Shown: positions 51,453-60,361 of the stretch, in pieces | Layout: each line of letters opens with the position of its first letter | How positions within the stretch are numbered: position 1 is the first letter of the stretch | From: Dongia_B sp964406155 | Lineage (GTDB): Bacteria > Pseudomonadota > Alphaproteobacteria > Dongiales > Dongiaceae | Assembly: GCA_964406155.1 (NCBI GenBank) | Contig: CAYOQR010000017.1 | Coordinates: forward strand, 1 to 64,000 | Direction: 5' to 3' | DNA length: 64,000 bases | Translations under genes and position numbers: made by a program | Notes under the pieces: generated by a model | The model's database searches: none | What the model was told of the DNA's origin: nothing | The model's input: the letters and a program-made list of their open reading frames with translations, nothing else

Positions 51453-52841
51453 ATGGGTTTTCCCCTCGGCCAGCCTGCCTCTCGCCCATCCGCCCGTCGC
51501 CCATCCGCCCCGCGCCTGCCCGCCTCTCTGGGATTTCACCTGCCCCCGCAACTTCGCCTGCGGCTCCGCTTTCCCCGGCGCACTGCCCGATACTGGCTGA
51601 CGCCCCGATTCTGGCGCCGCAAGGCAATTTTCATTCTGGGAGCCTGCCTGATCGGACTCGCCTCCGCCGCCTTCGCCTTAGGCGCCGACCGGGCCCAGGC
51701 CCTGTTCCGCCAGGTCCGCGAGGCAAGTCCGCTTGGCGCCTTTTTGCTGACCTGTTTCGGCTTCGTCCTCCTCGCCGTAGCGACCGCCCGTTGGTTCCCG
51801 GCGGCGCGGGGCAGCGGCATCCCCCAGGTCATCGCCGCCCGGCGATACCCCGACGAGCCGACCCGGCAACGGCTGATCGGCATCGCCTGCACCGCCTGGA
51901 AGATCGCCCTCACCCTGCTCGGCCTGCTCTGCGGCGCCTCGATCGGCCGTGAAGGTCCGACCGTGCAGGTCGGCGCCTGCATCATGTTCCTGCTCGGCAG
52001 CCATGCCGGGTTGCGCAAACCCCAGGGCCTGGTCCTGGCCGGTGCCGCCGCCGGTATCGCGGCCGCCTTCAACACGCCCCTCGCCGGGATCATGTTCGCG
52101 ATCGAGGAAATGGCGAAGAGCTATGAGAAGCGCATCAGCGGCCTGATCATCGCCGCCGTGGTGGTGGCGGGCGCCGTCGCCGTCTCGCTGCTGGGCAACT
52201 ACAAGTATTTCGGCAATACCAACATCGCCATCGGCTTCACCACGGCGATGTTCTATGCGCTGCTCTGCGGCGTGGTCTGCGGCCTCGCCGGCTCGCTTTT
52301 CAGCTTCCTGCTGCTTTGGCTCGGCCGGATCCAGCGCCGCTTCGCGGGCCGCAGATGGCTGCCCTATGCCATGCCGGCGGCCTGCGGGCTGGTGGTCGCC
52401 GTGGCCGGGGCACTCACCCACGGCTATGCCAACGGCACCGGCTATGAACAGACGAAACTGGCCCTGGAAAGCGGCCAGACCCTGCCGCTCTGGTATGGCG
52501 TTTTGAAGCTGCTGGCGACCCTCGCCTCATCGGCCAGCGGCCTGCCCGGCGGATTGTTCGCGCCGTCGATGTCGGTCGGTGCCGGCTTCGGCTCACTGAT
52601 CGGCAATCTGCTGCCCGGCACGCTCGGCCCGGACGATCTGCGCACCGTCATGCTGCTGGCGACGGCGGCCTACTTCGCCGCCGTGGTGCAGTCGCCGCTG
52701 ACCGCCTTCGTCATCGTCACCGAGATGACCGTCAGCAATGCCCTGCTGGTGCCGCTGCTGACCGCGACCTTCATCGGCGCGGGCGTCTCCGCCGCCCTGA
52801 CCCGCGAACCGCTCTACCACGCGCTGTCGCGGCAGTTCTGA
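51453..52841 (+). CDS. ClC-type chloride channel/antiporter
   Basis: A 462-residue ClC protein. The anion-pathway motifs are GSGIPQVI, GREGPTVQ with the external gating Glu, and AAAFNTPLAGIMFAIEEM, which retains the EEM pair where antiporters keep the inner proton Glu. These favour a Cl-/H+ exchanger, but GSGIPQ replaces the classical GSGIPE. The first ~50 residues are a Pro/Arg/Ser-rich extension before the membrane part. Start at 51453 uses AAGGAA and the upstream GGAGGA; earlier GTG/ATG starts in frame add more low-complexity sequence. Convergent with kup. Confidence 0.9.
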   Translation: MGFPLGQPASRPSARRPSAPRLPASLGFHLPPQLRLRLRFPRRTARYWLTPRFWRRKAIFILGACLIGLASAAFALGADRAQALFRQVREASPLGAFLLTCFGFVLLAVATARWFPAARGSGIPQVIAARRYPDEPTRQRLIGIACTAWKIALTLLGLLCGASIGREGPTVQVGACIMFLLGSHAGLRKPQGLVLAGAAAGIAAAFNTPLAGIMFAIEEMAKSYEKRISGLIIAAVVVAGAVAVSLLGNYKYFGNTNIAIGFTTAMFYALLCGVVCGLAGSLFSFLLLWLGRIQRRFAGRRWLPYAMPAACGLVVAVAGALTHGYANGTGYEQTKLALESGQTLPLWYGVLKLLATLASSASGLPGGLFAPSMSVGAGFGSLIGNLLPGTLGPDDLRTVMLLATAAYFAAVVQSPLTAFVIVTEMTVSNALLVPLLTATFIGAGVSAALTREPLYHALSRQF

Positions 52842-52866
52842 GCCCGATCGGATTGATCTCTACCCG

Positions 52867-54744
52867 CTAGATCTCTACCTGCGTGCCCAGTTCCACCACG
52901 CGATTGGTCGGCAGGCTGAAGAACTCCATCGCATTGGCGGCGTTGCGCGACATCCAGGCAAACAGCGCCTCGCGCCACATCGACATGCCGGGCAGGTTGG
53001 CGGCGACGATGGTTTCGCGGCTGATGAAGAACGACGTTTCCATCAGATTGATCGGCAGCCCCTGGCTTTCGGCATGGCGCAAGGCGGCCGGAATGTCGGG
53101 ATCGTCCATGAAGCCGAAACTCATGGTCAGGCGATAGAAGTCCGGGCCGAGCTCCTGCACCGCGAGGCGCCGTGCCGTCGGCACATGGGCGACCGCCCGC
53201 ATCGCCACCGTCAGCAGGATATTGCGTTCATGCATCACCTTGTTGTGCTTGAGATTATGCAGGAGCGCACTGGGCACGCCTTGTTGCCGGCCGGTCAGGA
53301 AGATCGCCGTGCCGGGCACGCGGGCGATACGGCTGGAGACCGATTTCAGGAACATATCGACCGGCATCGCCTCCTGGTCCATGCGGGCGACCAGCAACTG
53401 GCGGCCCCGCTTCCAGGTGGTCAGCAGGATGAAGATGATCAGCCCGACCAGCAGGGTGAACCAGCCGCCATGGGAGATCTTGGTCACATTGGCCGAGAAG
53501 AAGGCGAAATCGACCACCAGCAGCACGGTGACCAGGATCGTCGCCGGCACGCGTGGCCATTTCCAGATCAGGAAGATCATCGCCGTGATCAGGATGGTGG
53601 TGATCAGCATCGTGCCCGTCACGGCGACGCCGTAGGCCGCCGCCAGATTGCTCGACGAGCCGAAGCCCAGCACCAGGGCCGCCACGGCACCCATCAGCAC
53701 CCAGTTGACGAAGGGGATATAGATCTGGCCGATCGCCGAGACCGAGGTATGGACCACCCGCAGCCGCGGCACGAAACCGAGCTGGATCGCCTGCTGCGTC
53801 ATCGAAAAGGCGCCCGAGATCACCGCCTGGGAGGCGATGATGGTGGCGAGGGTCGCCAGGATGACCAACGGCAGGGCGGCCCAATCCGGCGCCAGGCGGA
53901 AGAACGGATTCTCGATCGCCGAGGGATCGGCGATCAGCAGGGCGCCCTGCCCGAAGTAATTCAGTACCAGGGCCGGCAGGATCGGACAGAACCAGGAGAC
54001 GTTGATCGGCCGGCGGCCAAAATGACCGAGATCCGAATACATGGCCTCGGCCCCGGTCAAAGCGAGGATGACCGAACTCAGCACGAAGAAGCCGAGCCAG
54101 TGATGCACGACGAAGAATCGCAGGGCATAAAACGGATTGATCGCGACCAGCACTTCCGGGTGCTGCAGCACATGCCAGGCGCCGAGCAGGGCGATGGCCA
54201 CGAACCAGACCAGCATGACCGGGCCGAACAGCACGCCGATGCGCGCCGTTCCCTGGCGCTGGATGAGAAACAGCGCGATCAGGATGACCAGGGTGAAGGG
54301 CACGACGATGACGTCGATTGCCGGCCAGGCGATTTCCAACCCCTCCACGGCGCTGAGAACCGAAATCGCCGGCGTGATGATACTGTCGCCATAGAACAGA
54401 GCGGCCGCGAAGATGCCGAGCGCGGTGACGGCGGCCATTGCCCGGGGACCGGTCGCCGCCTCGCTGACCAGCGCCAGCAAGGCGAGACTGCCGCCTTCGC
54501 CGTCATTATCGGCCCTGAGGATGATCAGCACATATTTGAAGGAGACGATCAGCATCAGCGACCAGAAGATCAGCGACAGGATGCCGTAGACATTGTCCGC
54601 CGTGACATCCAGGCCGTGATGGGCGCTGAAACATTCCTTGAGCGAGTAAAGCGGGCTCGTGCCGATATCGCCATAGACGACGCCAATGGCGCCCAGCAGC
54701 AACATCGGTAGCGGTTTCTTGCCGGCCGTTCCAGTCTGCTGCAT
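52867..54744 (-). CDS. kup: Kup potassium transporter, copy 1
   Basis: A 625-residue K+/H+ symporter of the KUP/HAK/KT family. VYGDIGTSPLYSLKECF at the N-terminus, RADNDGEGGSLALLAL, ALFYGDSIITPAISVLSAVEG and YFGQGALLI are diagnostic; about 12 membrane helices are followed by a cytoplasmic C-terminal domain (MSFGFMDDPDIPAALRHA). Start taken at 54744 (MQQTGTAGK), which gives exactly the length of the neighbouring copy; an ATG at 54756 is possible. It lies 228 nt downstream of copy 2. Confidence 0.95.
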   Translation of the reverse strand: MQQTGTAGKKPLPMLLLGAIGVVYGDIGTSPLYSLKECFSAHHGLDVTADNVYGILSLIFWSLMLIVSFKYVLIILRADNDGEGGSLALLALVSEAATGPRAMAAVTALGIFAAALFYGDSIITPAISVLSAVEGLEIAWPAIDVIVVPFTLVILIALFLIQRQGTARIGVLFGPVMLVWFVAIALLGAWHVLQHPEVLVAINPFYALRFFVVHHWLGFFVLSSVILALTGAEAMYSDLGHFGRRPINVSWFCPILPALVLNYFGQGALLIADPSAIENPFFRLAPDWAALPLVILATLATIIASQAVISGAFSMTQQAIQLGFVPRLRVVHTSVSAIGQIYIPFVNWVLMGAVAALVLGFGSSSNLAAAYGVAVTGTMLITTILITAMIFLIWKWPRVPATILVTVLLVVDFAFFSANVTKISHGGWFTLLVGLIIFILLTTWKRGRQLLVARMDQEAMPVDMFLKSVSSRIARVPGTAIFLTGRQQGVPSALLHNLKHNKVMHERNILLTVAMRAVAHVPTARRLAVQELGPDFYRLTMSFGFMDDPDIPAALRHAESQGLPINLMETSFFISRETIVAANLPGMSMWREALFAWMSRNAANAMEFFSLPTNRVVELGTQVEI

Positions 54745-54972
54745 GCGCGCCGTCATCCTTCCCGTCTCTGCTCAATCAAGAGAGCGCGACACGCCGTTAT
54801 CCCCGGATCGTCCTCCGGATCGGCACCGTCCCCGCCTGTATCGACAACCTATATGTGCAATTTATCACGCCAGCCTGTCGGGCGGCCGATCCGATTCCAA
54901 CGGGTCTTTTTGCTCCCGGCGGCGTCCCGCCCTGAATTCCGGCCCCCCGCATTCCGAGCCGGGATGCATCTG

Positions 54973-56850
54973 TCAGATCTCAACCTGTGTCCCCAGTTCC
55001 ACCACCCGGTTGGTCGGCAGGCTGAAGAACTCCATGGTATTGGCGGCATTGCGCGACATCCAGGCGAACAGCGCCTCACGCCACATCATCATACCGGGCA
55101 GCATGCTGGGCACGATGGTTTCGCGGCTGATGAAGAACGAGGTCTCCATCAGATTGACCGGCAAGCCGAAATCCCCGGCATGGCGCAGGGCCGCCGGGAC
55201 GTCGGGATCGTCCATGAAGCCGAAACTGAGGGTCACGCGATAGAAATCCGGTCCTAGCTCCTCAACCGACAGGCGCCGCGCCACGGGGACATGGGCGACC
55301 GCCCGCATCACCACGGTCAGCAGGATGTTGCGTTGATGGATAACTTTATTGTGTTTCAGATTGTGCAGCAGGGCGCTGGGAATGCCCTGCTGCCGGCCGG
55401 TCATGAAGATCGCCGTGCCGGGCACCCGGGCGATGCGGCTGGACACCGATTTCAGGAAGGTCTCGACCGGCATGGCGTCCATGTCGATGCGGGCGATCAG
55501 CAATTCGCGGCCGCGCTTCCAGGTGGTCAGCAGGATGAAGATGATCAGCCCGACCAGCAGGGTGAACCAGCCGCCATGGGTGACCTTGCCCACATTGGCG
55601 ACGAAGAAGCTGAGATCGATGATCAGCAGCAGGCCGACCAGGATGGCGGCCGGCACGCGCGCCCATTTCCAGATCAGGAAGATCACGGCGGCGATCAGCA
55701 GCGTATCGATCAGCATCGTGCCGGTGACGGCGACGCCATAGGCCGCCGCCAGATTGGTCGAGGAGCCGAAGCCCAGCACCAGCATCGTCACCGCCGTCAT
55801 CAGCATCCAGTTGACGAAGGGGATATAGATCTGGCCCATCGCCGCATGGGATGTGTGCACGACGCGCAGGCGGGGCAGGAAACCCAATTGGATCGCCTGC
55901 TGCGTCACCGAGAAGGCGCCGGAGATCACCGCTTGCGACGCGATCACCGTGGCGACCGTCGCCAGCACGACCATCGGCAGCGCCGCCCAGCTCGGCGCCA
56001 GCAGGAAGAACGGATTGCTGGCAGCGGCAGGCGTCGAGAGCAGCAGGGCGCCCTGGCCGAAATAATTCAGCACCAGGGACGGCAGGACCAAAAAGAACCA
56101 GGTGAGGCGAATCGGCCGGCGGCCGAAATGGCCGAGATCGGAATAGAGCGCCTCGGCGCCGGTCAGCGAGAGGACGACGGAGCTCAACACGAAGAAGGCA
56201 TGCCATTTGGCGGTCATGAAGAAGACCACCGCATGCCAGGGATTGAGCGCCATGAGGATATCCGGCCGCTCGATGATCTTTGCGACACCGAGCGCCGCCA
56301 TCGCGCTGAACCACAGCAGCATGATCGGCCCGAACAGATTGCCGATCTTCGCGCTGCCCTGGCGTTGAATGAGGAACAGCGCGATCAGGATCGCCAGGGT
56401 CACCGGAATGACCACGACATCGATTTCCGGCCAGGCGACTTCCAGGCCCTCGACCGCGCTCAGCACCGAGATCGCCGGGGTGATCATGCTGTCACCGTAG
56501 AACAGGGCGGCGGCAAAGATGCCGAGGGCGGTGACGCAGGCGGCGGCCCAGGGGCTCTTCACCGCGTCGCTCACCAGGGCCAGCAAGGCGAGACTGCCGC
56601 CCTCGCCGTCATTGTCGGCGCGCAGGATCAGCGTGACATATTTGAAGGAGACGACCAGCATCACCGACCAGAAGATCAGCGACAGGACCCCCAGCACATT
56701 GCCGGTATCCACGGCCAGTCCATGATGCGGACCGAAGCATTCCTTGAGGGCGTAAAGCGGGCTGGTGCCGATATCGCCGTAAACCACGCCGATGGCGCCG
56801 ATCAGCAACGCCGAAATCTTCTTGCCGCCGGCGGCGTCAGTCTGCTGCAT
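54973..56850 (-). CDS. kup: Kup potassium transporter, copy 2
   Basis: Also 625 residues and clearly paralogous with copy 1 over its whole length; the last ~20 residues (EFFSLPTNRVVELGTQVEI) are identical. It starts MQQTDAAGGKKISALLIGAIGVVYGDIGTSPLY and has AAGGG 10 nt before the ATG. Differences concentrate in loops and in helices of the middle third. The pair presumably arose by tandem duplication. Since ptsN is also present, EIIANtr control of potassium uptake is conceivable but not shown. Confidence 0.95.
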   Translation of the reverse strand: MQQTDAAGGKKISALLIGAIGVVYGDIGTSPLYALKECFGPHHGLAVDTGNVLGVLSLIFWSVMLVVSFKYVTLILRADNDGEGGSLALLALVSDAVKSPWAAACVTALGIFAAALFYGDSMITPAISVLSAVEGLEVAWPEIDVVVIPVTLAILIALFLIQRQGSAKIGNLFGPIMLLWFSAMAALGVAKIIERPDILMALNPWHAVVFFMTAKWHAFFVLSSVVLSLTGAEALYSDLGHFGRRPIRLTWFFLVLPSLVLNYFGQGALLLSTPAAASNPFFLLAPSWAALPMVVLATVATVIASQAVISGAFSVTQQAIQLGFLPRLRVVHTSHAAMGQIYIPFVNWMLMTAVTMLVLGFGSSTNLAAAYGVAVTGTMLIDTLLIAAVIFLIWKWARVPAAILVGLLLIIDLSFFVANVGKVTHGGWFTLLVGLIIFILLTTWKRGRELLIARIDMDAMPVETFLKSVSSRIARVPGTAIFMTGRQQGIPSALLHNLKHNKVIHQRNILLTVVMRAVAHVPVARRLSVEELGPDFYRVTLSFGFMDDPDVPAALRHAGDFGLPVNLMETSFFISRETIVPSMLPGMMMWREALFAWMSRNAANTMEFFSLPTNRVVELGTQVEI

Positions 56851-57013
56851 ATATAAGGGTACCCTTCGGTCTATCGCCGGTTAATCTTTTCAGTAGCTTA
56901 TGGCGGCGATATTTCTAATCAAGTTTTGTTTGAAGGCAACTGACCGCCGTCACAGGCCGGCTGCTCCCCGGCTTTTGCGGCGGAGACTAACGGATTTCCG
57001 GACATTTTCTTGA

Positions 57014-57051
57014 TGATTTCCGGTCCTGGTGATTTCCAGTCCTGGTGATTT
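57014..57051. repeat. 16-bp tandem repeat, 2.4 copies
   Basis: TGATTTCCGGTCCTGG (57014) and TGATTTCCAGTCCTGG (57030) followed by a partial third copy, in the intergenic region upstream of kup copy 2 and downstream of the gene at 57115. Confidence 0.85.
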
Positions 57052-57080
57052 TTGCTCGGCAGCGGCGGCTGCCGACATCT

Positions 57081-57122
57081 CCGGATCGTCGGCCCGGATC
57101 GTCAGGCCCGATCGTCAGCGGC
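57081..57122. repeat. 13-15 bp tandem repeat, three copies
   Basis: Three diverged copies of CCGGATCGTCGGC (57081, 57094, 57108). The last copies include the stop codon and final codons of the gene at 57115. Confidence 0.75.
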
Positions 57123-57444
57123 CTGACTGCCGGCCCGCCGCCCGGCGGGCGGCAACCCGGCCGCGGCCGCCACGCCCGCTTTCCGCCTGGGAGGTTTGCC
57201 GCAGCAGATCGGCCAGGCGCGCCATATGGGGATTGGTCAGTTTGGCGGGATCGCCGGCATATTGCGCCAGCAGGCGGCCGGCGGCCAGACGGGCATCGGT
57301 CGCCAGATCCAGGCTGAGCATCCAGGACAGCAGCAGGTCCTCGGCGGGTCCGGGAAATTCATCTCCCATTTCAAAAGCCTGTTCGATCAACGATTTAGGA
57401 TCATCGGACAGCGGCTCGTTCTGGGGCGTCATCTTATCCATCAT
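57115..57444 (-). CDS. Uncharacterised small protein with Arg/Gly-rich tail
   Basis: A 109-residue protein I do not recognise. Residues 1-85 look helical and acidic (SLIEQAFEMGDEFPGPAEDLLLSWMLSLDLATDARLAAGRLLAQYAG, PHMARLADLLRQTSQ). The last ~20 residues switch to SGRGGRGRVAARRAAGRQSGR, strongly basic, possibly nucleic-acid binding. The 3' end lies in a tandem DNA repeat, so the tail could have been extended by repeat change. The start is uncertain (three in-frame ATGs in the first five codons). Reading-frame evidence only. Confidence 0.6.
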   Translation of the reverse strand: MMDKMTPQNEPLSDDPKSLIEQAFEMGDEFPGPAEDLLLSWMLSLDLATDARLAAGRLLAQYAGDPAKLTNPHMARLADLLRQTSQAESGRGGRGRVAARRAAGRQSGR

Positions 57445-57869
57445 GCAGTATCTGCGATTGGTGCCGGGGTAGGGACAGGCATCCGGCCAGGGCCAATCAG
57501 TGGAATTTTACGGTCCCAGGATCGGTCAGTCCCCATGTCCAGGCTCGACCGTTTCCGCCATGCCGATGGCTCAATTGCGACAGTGATCGTTACCACAATC
57601 GGGCGGGATGGCGATTAACGAATCGGGAAGACGCGGCTTAACTATCGGTGATTCCTGAGAATCGTCGAATGCTAATCAGGAAATCACACACCTGGCAGGT
57701 CATGAAACGGTGTCGTTTCCGGTTGACTGTGAACGGGATCGGCGCAATCTCCTGAGAAGAGAAATCCAGCGATTGCGCCAGATAGCTGACAAAAGCAGCG
57801 TCCTGCCGGGCTTGGCATGATCATCTGCGGCCCGGTGCGGCAATTGAAGTTGAAGAGGAGAAGGCCTGC
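57445..57869. other. Divergent region with three dyads
   Basis: About 425 nt between two divergent genes. It contains three dyads: GTGATTCCTGA with TCAGGAAATCAC (57648-57658, 57676-57687; one bulge), GAAACG-GTGT-CGTTTC (57704-57719) and the perfect 9-bp pair GGCGCAATC/GATTGCGCC (57741-57749, 57771-57779). All lie in the 225 nt before the gene at 57870. A TTGACT at 57724 has no good -10 partner. Confidence 0.6.
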
Positions 57870-58493
57870 ATGTCCCCGACGAGCGACCACGAGTCCGACT
57901 CGGCCAGCCATGTCCTGGCCCCCGATACGGCCGACCCTCACGCGGTTGACCATCAAGGCCCGGTCGCCGGCGATGCGGTCCCGGAAGGTACGGCTTATGT
58001 CGTTCTATGGACGGATGATGGCCCGGTCGCGACGATCGAACCTGCCGGCGCCTCCCCGGTTGTCGATCATCTCCTGCAAGACGATTCGCTGGAGGCGCAT
58101 GCGGCCGGCGATCACAATGTCACGTTCAATCTGGTCGATGCCACCCTCACCGCCGCCAATGGCAACGGGCCGAGCTTCGACCAGGACGGCGTCACCCTCA
58201 GCCTGCATGACGTGCTGGATATCGGCACCGAATCCGTTGGCCATCTCCAGGCCCTGGTGGTCACCGGCGATCACGGCGATGTGGTGCGACTGCAGAACGA
58301 TAACGCCTATAATTGGCAGGTTGCCGAGGGAATAGGTGCGCCCGAGGGCTTCACCGCGTATCAGGCCGTCGCACCGTCCAGCGCCGATCTGGTGCCACAT
58401 GACCAGTTCTTGTCGCATCATATGACCGGCACGGATGTCTATGTGCTGGTGCAGCATGACTTGCAGGTCCTGCTGACGAGTCGCGATATCTAA
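57870..58493 (+). CDS. Small acidic protein resembling C-terminal regions of type-I-secreted adhesins
   Basis: A 207-residue protein with no Lys or Cys and a very low Arg count, strongly acidic. Residues ~100-205 (VTLSLHDVLDIGTE, LQALVVTGDHGDVVRLQND, YNWQVAEG, GFTAYQA, DVYVLVQHDLQVLL) resemble the C-terminal beta-rich segment of large RTX/VCBS-like surface proteins secreted by type I systems. Here that segment is a stand-alone gene without a repeat region or a signal peptide. GAGGAGAAGG lies upstream of the ATG. No secretion genes are adjacent. The resemblance is from memory and should be tested. Confidence 0.6.
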   Translation: MSPTSDHESDSASHVLAPDTADPHAVDHQGPVAGDAVPEGTAYVVLWTDDGPVATIEPAGASPVVDHLLQDDSLEAHAAGDHNVTFNLVDATLTAANGNGPSFDQDGVTLSLHDVLDIGTESVGHLQALVVTGDHGDVVRLQNDNAYNWQVAEGIGAPEGFTAYQAVAPSSADLVPHDQFLSHHMTGTDVYVLVQHDLQVLLTSRDI

Positions 58494-59039
58494 TCGCAGG
58501 TATCAGATCGCCGGTCATCGGCGTCCCATAACCCAGTCGCGGCCTCCACGATCAGCTCACAGCTTTGTGAGCCGACAGTCGTTCCAAGGTTACACTGATC
58601 CGCAGGCCGCATCCGGGTTGCCGGGGTTGGCCTAAGCCATATTGGCTTGAGCGGCATTGGCCTCGGCGAATTTGGCCCATGCGGATTCGGCCTCTGTGGA
58701 ATTGAGACCTGCAACAGTTGCAAATCACCAATCGTTAATGGATCATTGACAGGGTCTCTAGGTGGATATTTGAATTATTCCAGCCTAGAGCGCGATCGTT
58801 ACCGATTACCGCGACCTCGCCTTGATCCGTAACGTGACTTGCTCGCCGTCTTGTTGAGTGGAGGCGGATACAGCCGCGACTGGAATAATCGGGTTTTTCG
58901 TGTGGAATTATCCGGAGATTTTCAGGCGATGTGGTCCGGCTCAAAACGTAAGGAGTGTGCGTCGATCCGATCCGATTCGGGGGCGAATTGCGGTGCGGGT
59001 TGACTGATCTGTTAAGTCGTTACTGAGCGCAAGGAGCGA
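58494..59039. other. Long intergenic region upstream of cfa
   Basis: About 545 nt without a credible gene. It holds a 15-bp tandem repeat array (58627-58701), a 10-bp inverted repeat (ATTATTCCAG 58774-58783 with CTGGAATAAT 58880-58889) and GTTACC/GTAACG words (58798, 58832). The cfa promoter could not be placed. Confidence 0.6.
58627..58701 (+). repeat. 15-bp tandem repeat, five copies, pentapeptide-like
   Basis: Five head-to-tail units of ~TTGGCCTNNGCGNNN (58627, 58642, 58657, 58672, 58687). In one frame they read AALAS-ANLAH-ADSAS, the A(D/N)Lxx pattern of pentapeptide repeats, but that frame is broken by stops in the first units. Confidence 0.75.
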
Positions 59040-60320
59040 ATGGGGATGTTCGAACGCTTGCTGCGGGTTGGTGTCCGCCACGGTCATGTCACTTTGATCG
59101 ACCACCGTGGGCGCCATCACGAATTGAAAGGCGATGATGCAGGGCCTCGTGTAACGGTGCGCATCCATGATGCTGCCACCGACCGGGCACTGTTCTTCAA
59201 TCCCTGGCTGAAAGTCGGCGAAGCCTATATGGACGGCAAGCTGACGATCGAAGAGGGATCGCTCTACGATCTCCTCGACATCGCCATGGCGAATACCGAT
59301 GAAGTGCAATCGGTCGCCCTGCAGAAACTGGTCGGCGGCTTCCACAAGCTGGCCCGCTGGTGGCATCAGCACAATCCGATCGGCCTCGCCCGCGAACACG
59401 TCGCGCATCATTACGATCTCTCGCGTCAGCTTTTCGAGCAGTTCCTCGATGAGAGCATGCAGTATTCCTGCGCCTATTTCGCGACACCGGAAGTGGCCCT
59501 GGCCGACGCGCAGCAGGCAAAGATGCGCCATATCGCCTCCAAACTGCTGTTGCAGCCGGGGCAGCATGTCCTGGATATCGGCTGCGGCTGGGGCGGGCTC
59601 GGCCTGTATCTCGCCAAGGTCGCCGATGTGCGCGTGACCGGCGTCACGTTGTCCAAGGAACAGCTCCAGGTGGCCCAGGCCCGGGCCGAGGCCGCCGGCC
59701 TCAAGGACCGCGTCACCTTCAAGCTGCAGGATTATCGCCATGAGACCGCGCGCTATGACCGCATCGTCTCGGTCGGCATGTTCGAGCATGTCGGCGTCAA
59801 GCATTACGGCGAGTTCTTCGGCAAGGTCCAGGAGCTGCTGAAAGCCAATGGCGTCGCCGTGCTGCATGCGATCGGCCGGCGCGACGGGCCCGGCTTCACC
59901 AATCCCTGGCTGCGCAAATACATCTTCCCCGGTGGCTACAGCCCGGCCTTGTCGGAAGTCCTGCCGGTGATCGAGAAGACCAAGCTCTGGGTGACCGATG
60001 TCGAAGTCCTGCGCTTGCATTACGCGGAGACGCTGAAGTCCTGGCGGCATAACTTCACCGCCGTCCGCGACAAGATCCGCACGCTCTATGACGAGCGGTT
60101 CTGCCGTATGTGGGAATTCTACCTGGTCGGCAGCGAGCTTTCCTTCCGCTACGACTACAACATGGTGTTCCAGATCCAGATGGGCCTTGGCATCAAGGCG
60201 GTGCCGGTCACCCGCGATTACATGTTCGATTGGGAGCGCCGTCACGCCGGATCGGAACGGCCCGCATCGGAGCGGTCGAAAGTCGGTACGGGCCGCGTCG
60301 GCGACCGGGCGGCCGAGTAG
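59040..60320 (+). CDS. cfa: Cyclopropane-fatty-acyl-phospholipid synthase
   Basis: Methylates cis double bonds of membrane lipids with S-adenosylmethionine, usually in stationary phase or stress. 426 residues. An N-terminal lipid-binding part contains FNPWLKVGEAYMDGKL; the catalytic part has MQYSCAYFATPE, the SAM motif VLDIGCGWGGLGLYLA and SVGMFEHVG. The last ~35 residues are a charged tail. AAGGAG precedes the start; a second ATG lies two codons further. A possible target of stress regulation given the long upstream region. Confidence 0.95.
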   Translation: MGMFERLLRVGVRHGHVTLIDHRGRHHELKGDDAGPRVTVRIHDAATDRALFFNPWLKVGEAYMDGKLTIEEGSLYDLLDIAMANTDEVQSVALQKLVGGFHKLARWWHQHNPIGLAREHVAHHYDLSRQLFEQFLDESMQYSCAYFATPEVALADAQQAKMRHIASKLLLQPGQHVLDIGCGWGGLGLYLAKVADVRVTGVTLSKEQLQVAQARAEAAGLKDRVTFKLQDYRHETARYDRIVSVGMFEHVGVKHYGEFFGKVQELLKANGVAVLHAIGRRDGPGFTNPWLRKYIFPGGYSPALSEVLPVIEKTKLWVTDVEVLRLHYAETLKSWRHNFTAVRDKIRTLYDERFCRMWEFYLVGSELSFRYDYNMVFQIQMGLGIKAVPVTRDYMFDWERRHAGSERPASERSKVGTGRVGDRAAE

Positions 60321-60361
60321 CTTTTCTGCAATCTGGCGCGTAATCCCCGCCTGCCGCCGAT

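Noticed and set aside
57812..57828. Sigma-54-like sequence TGGCATG-N4-TCTGC upstream of 57870
   Set aside because: The distance between the GG and GC elements is 11 nt instead of the required 10, and the -12 box lacks TTGC.
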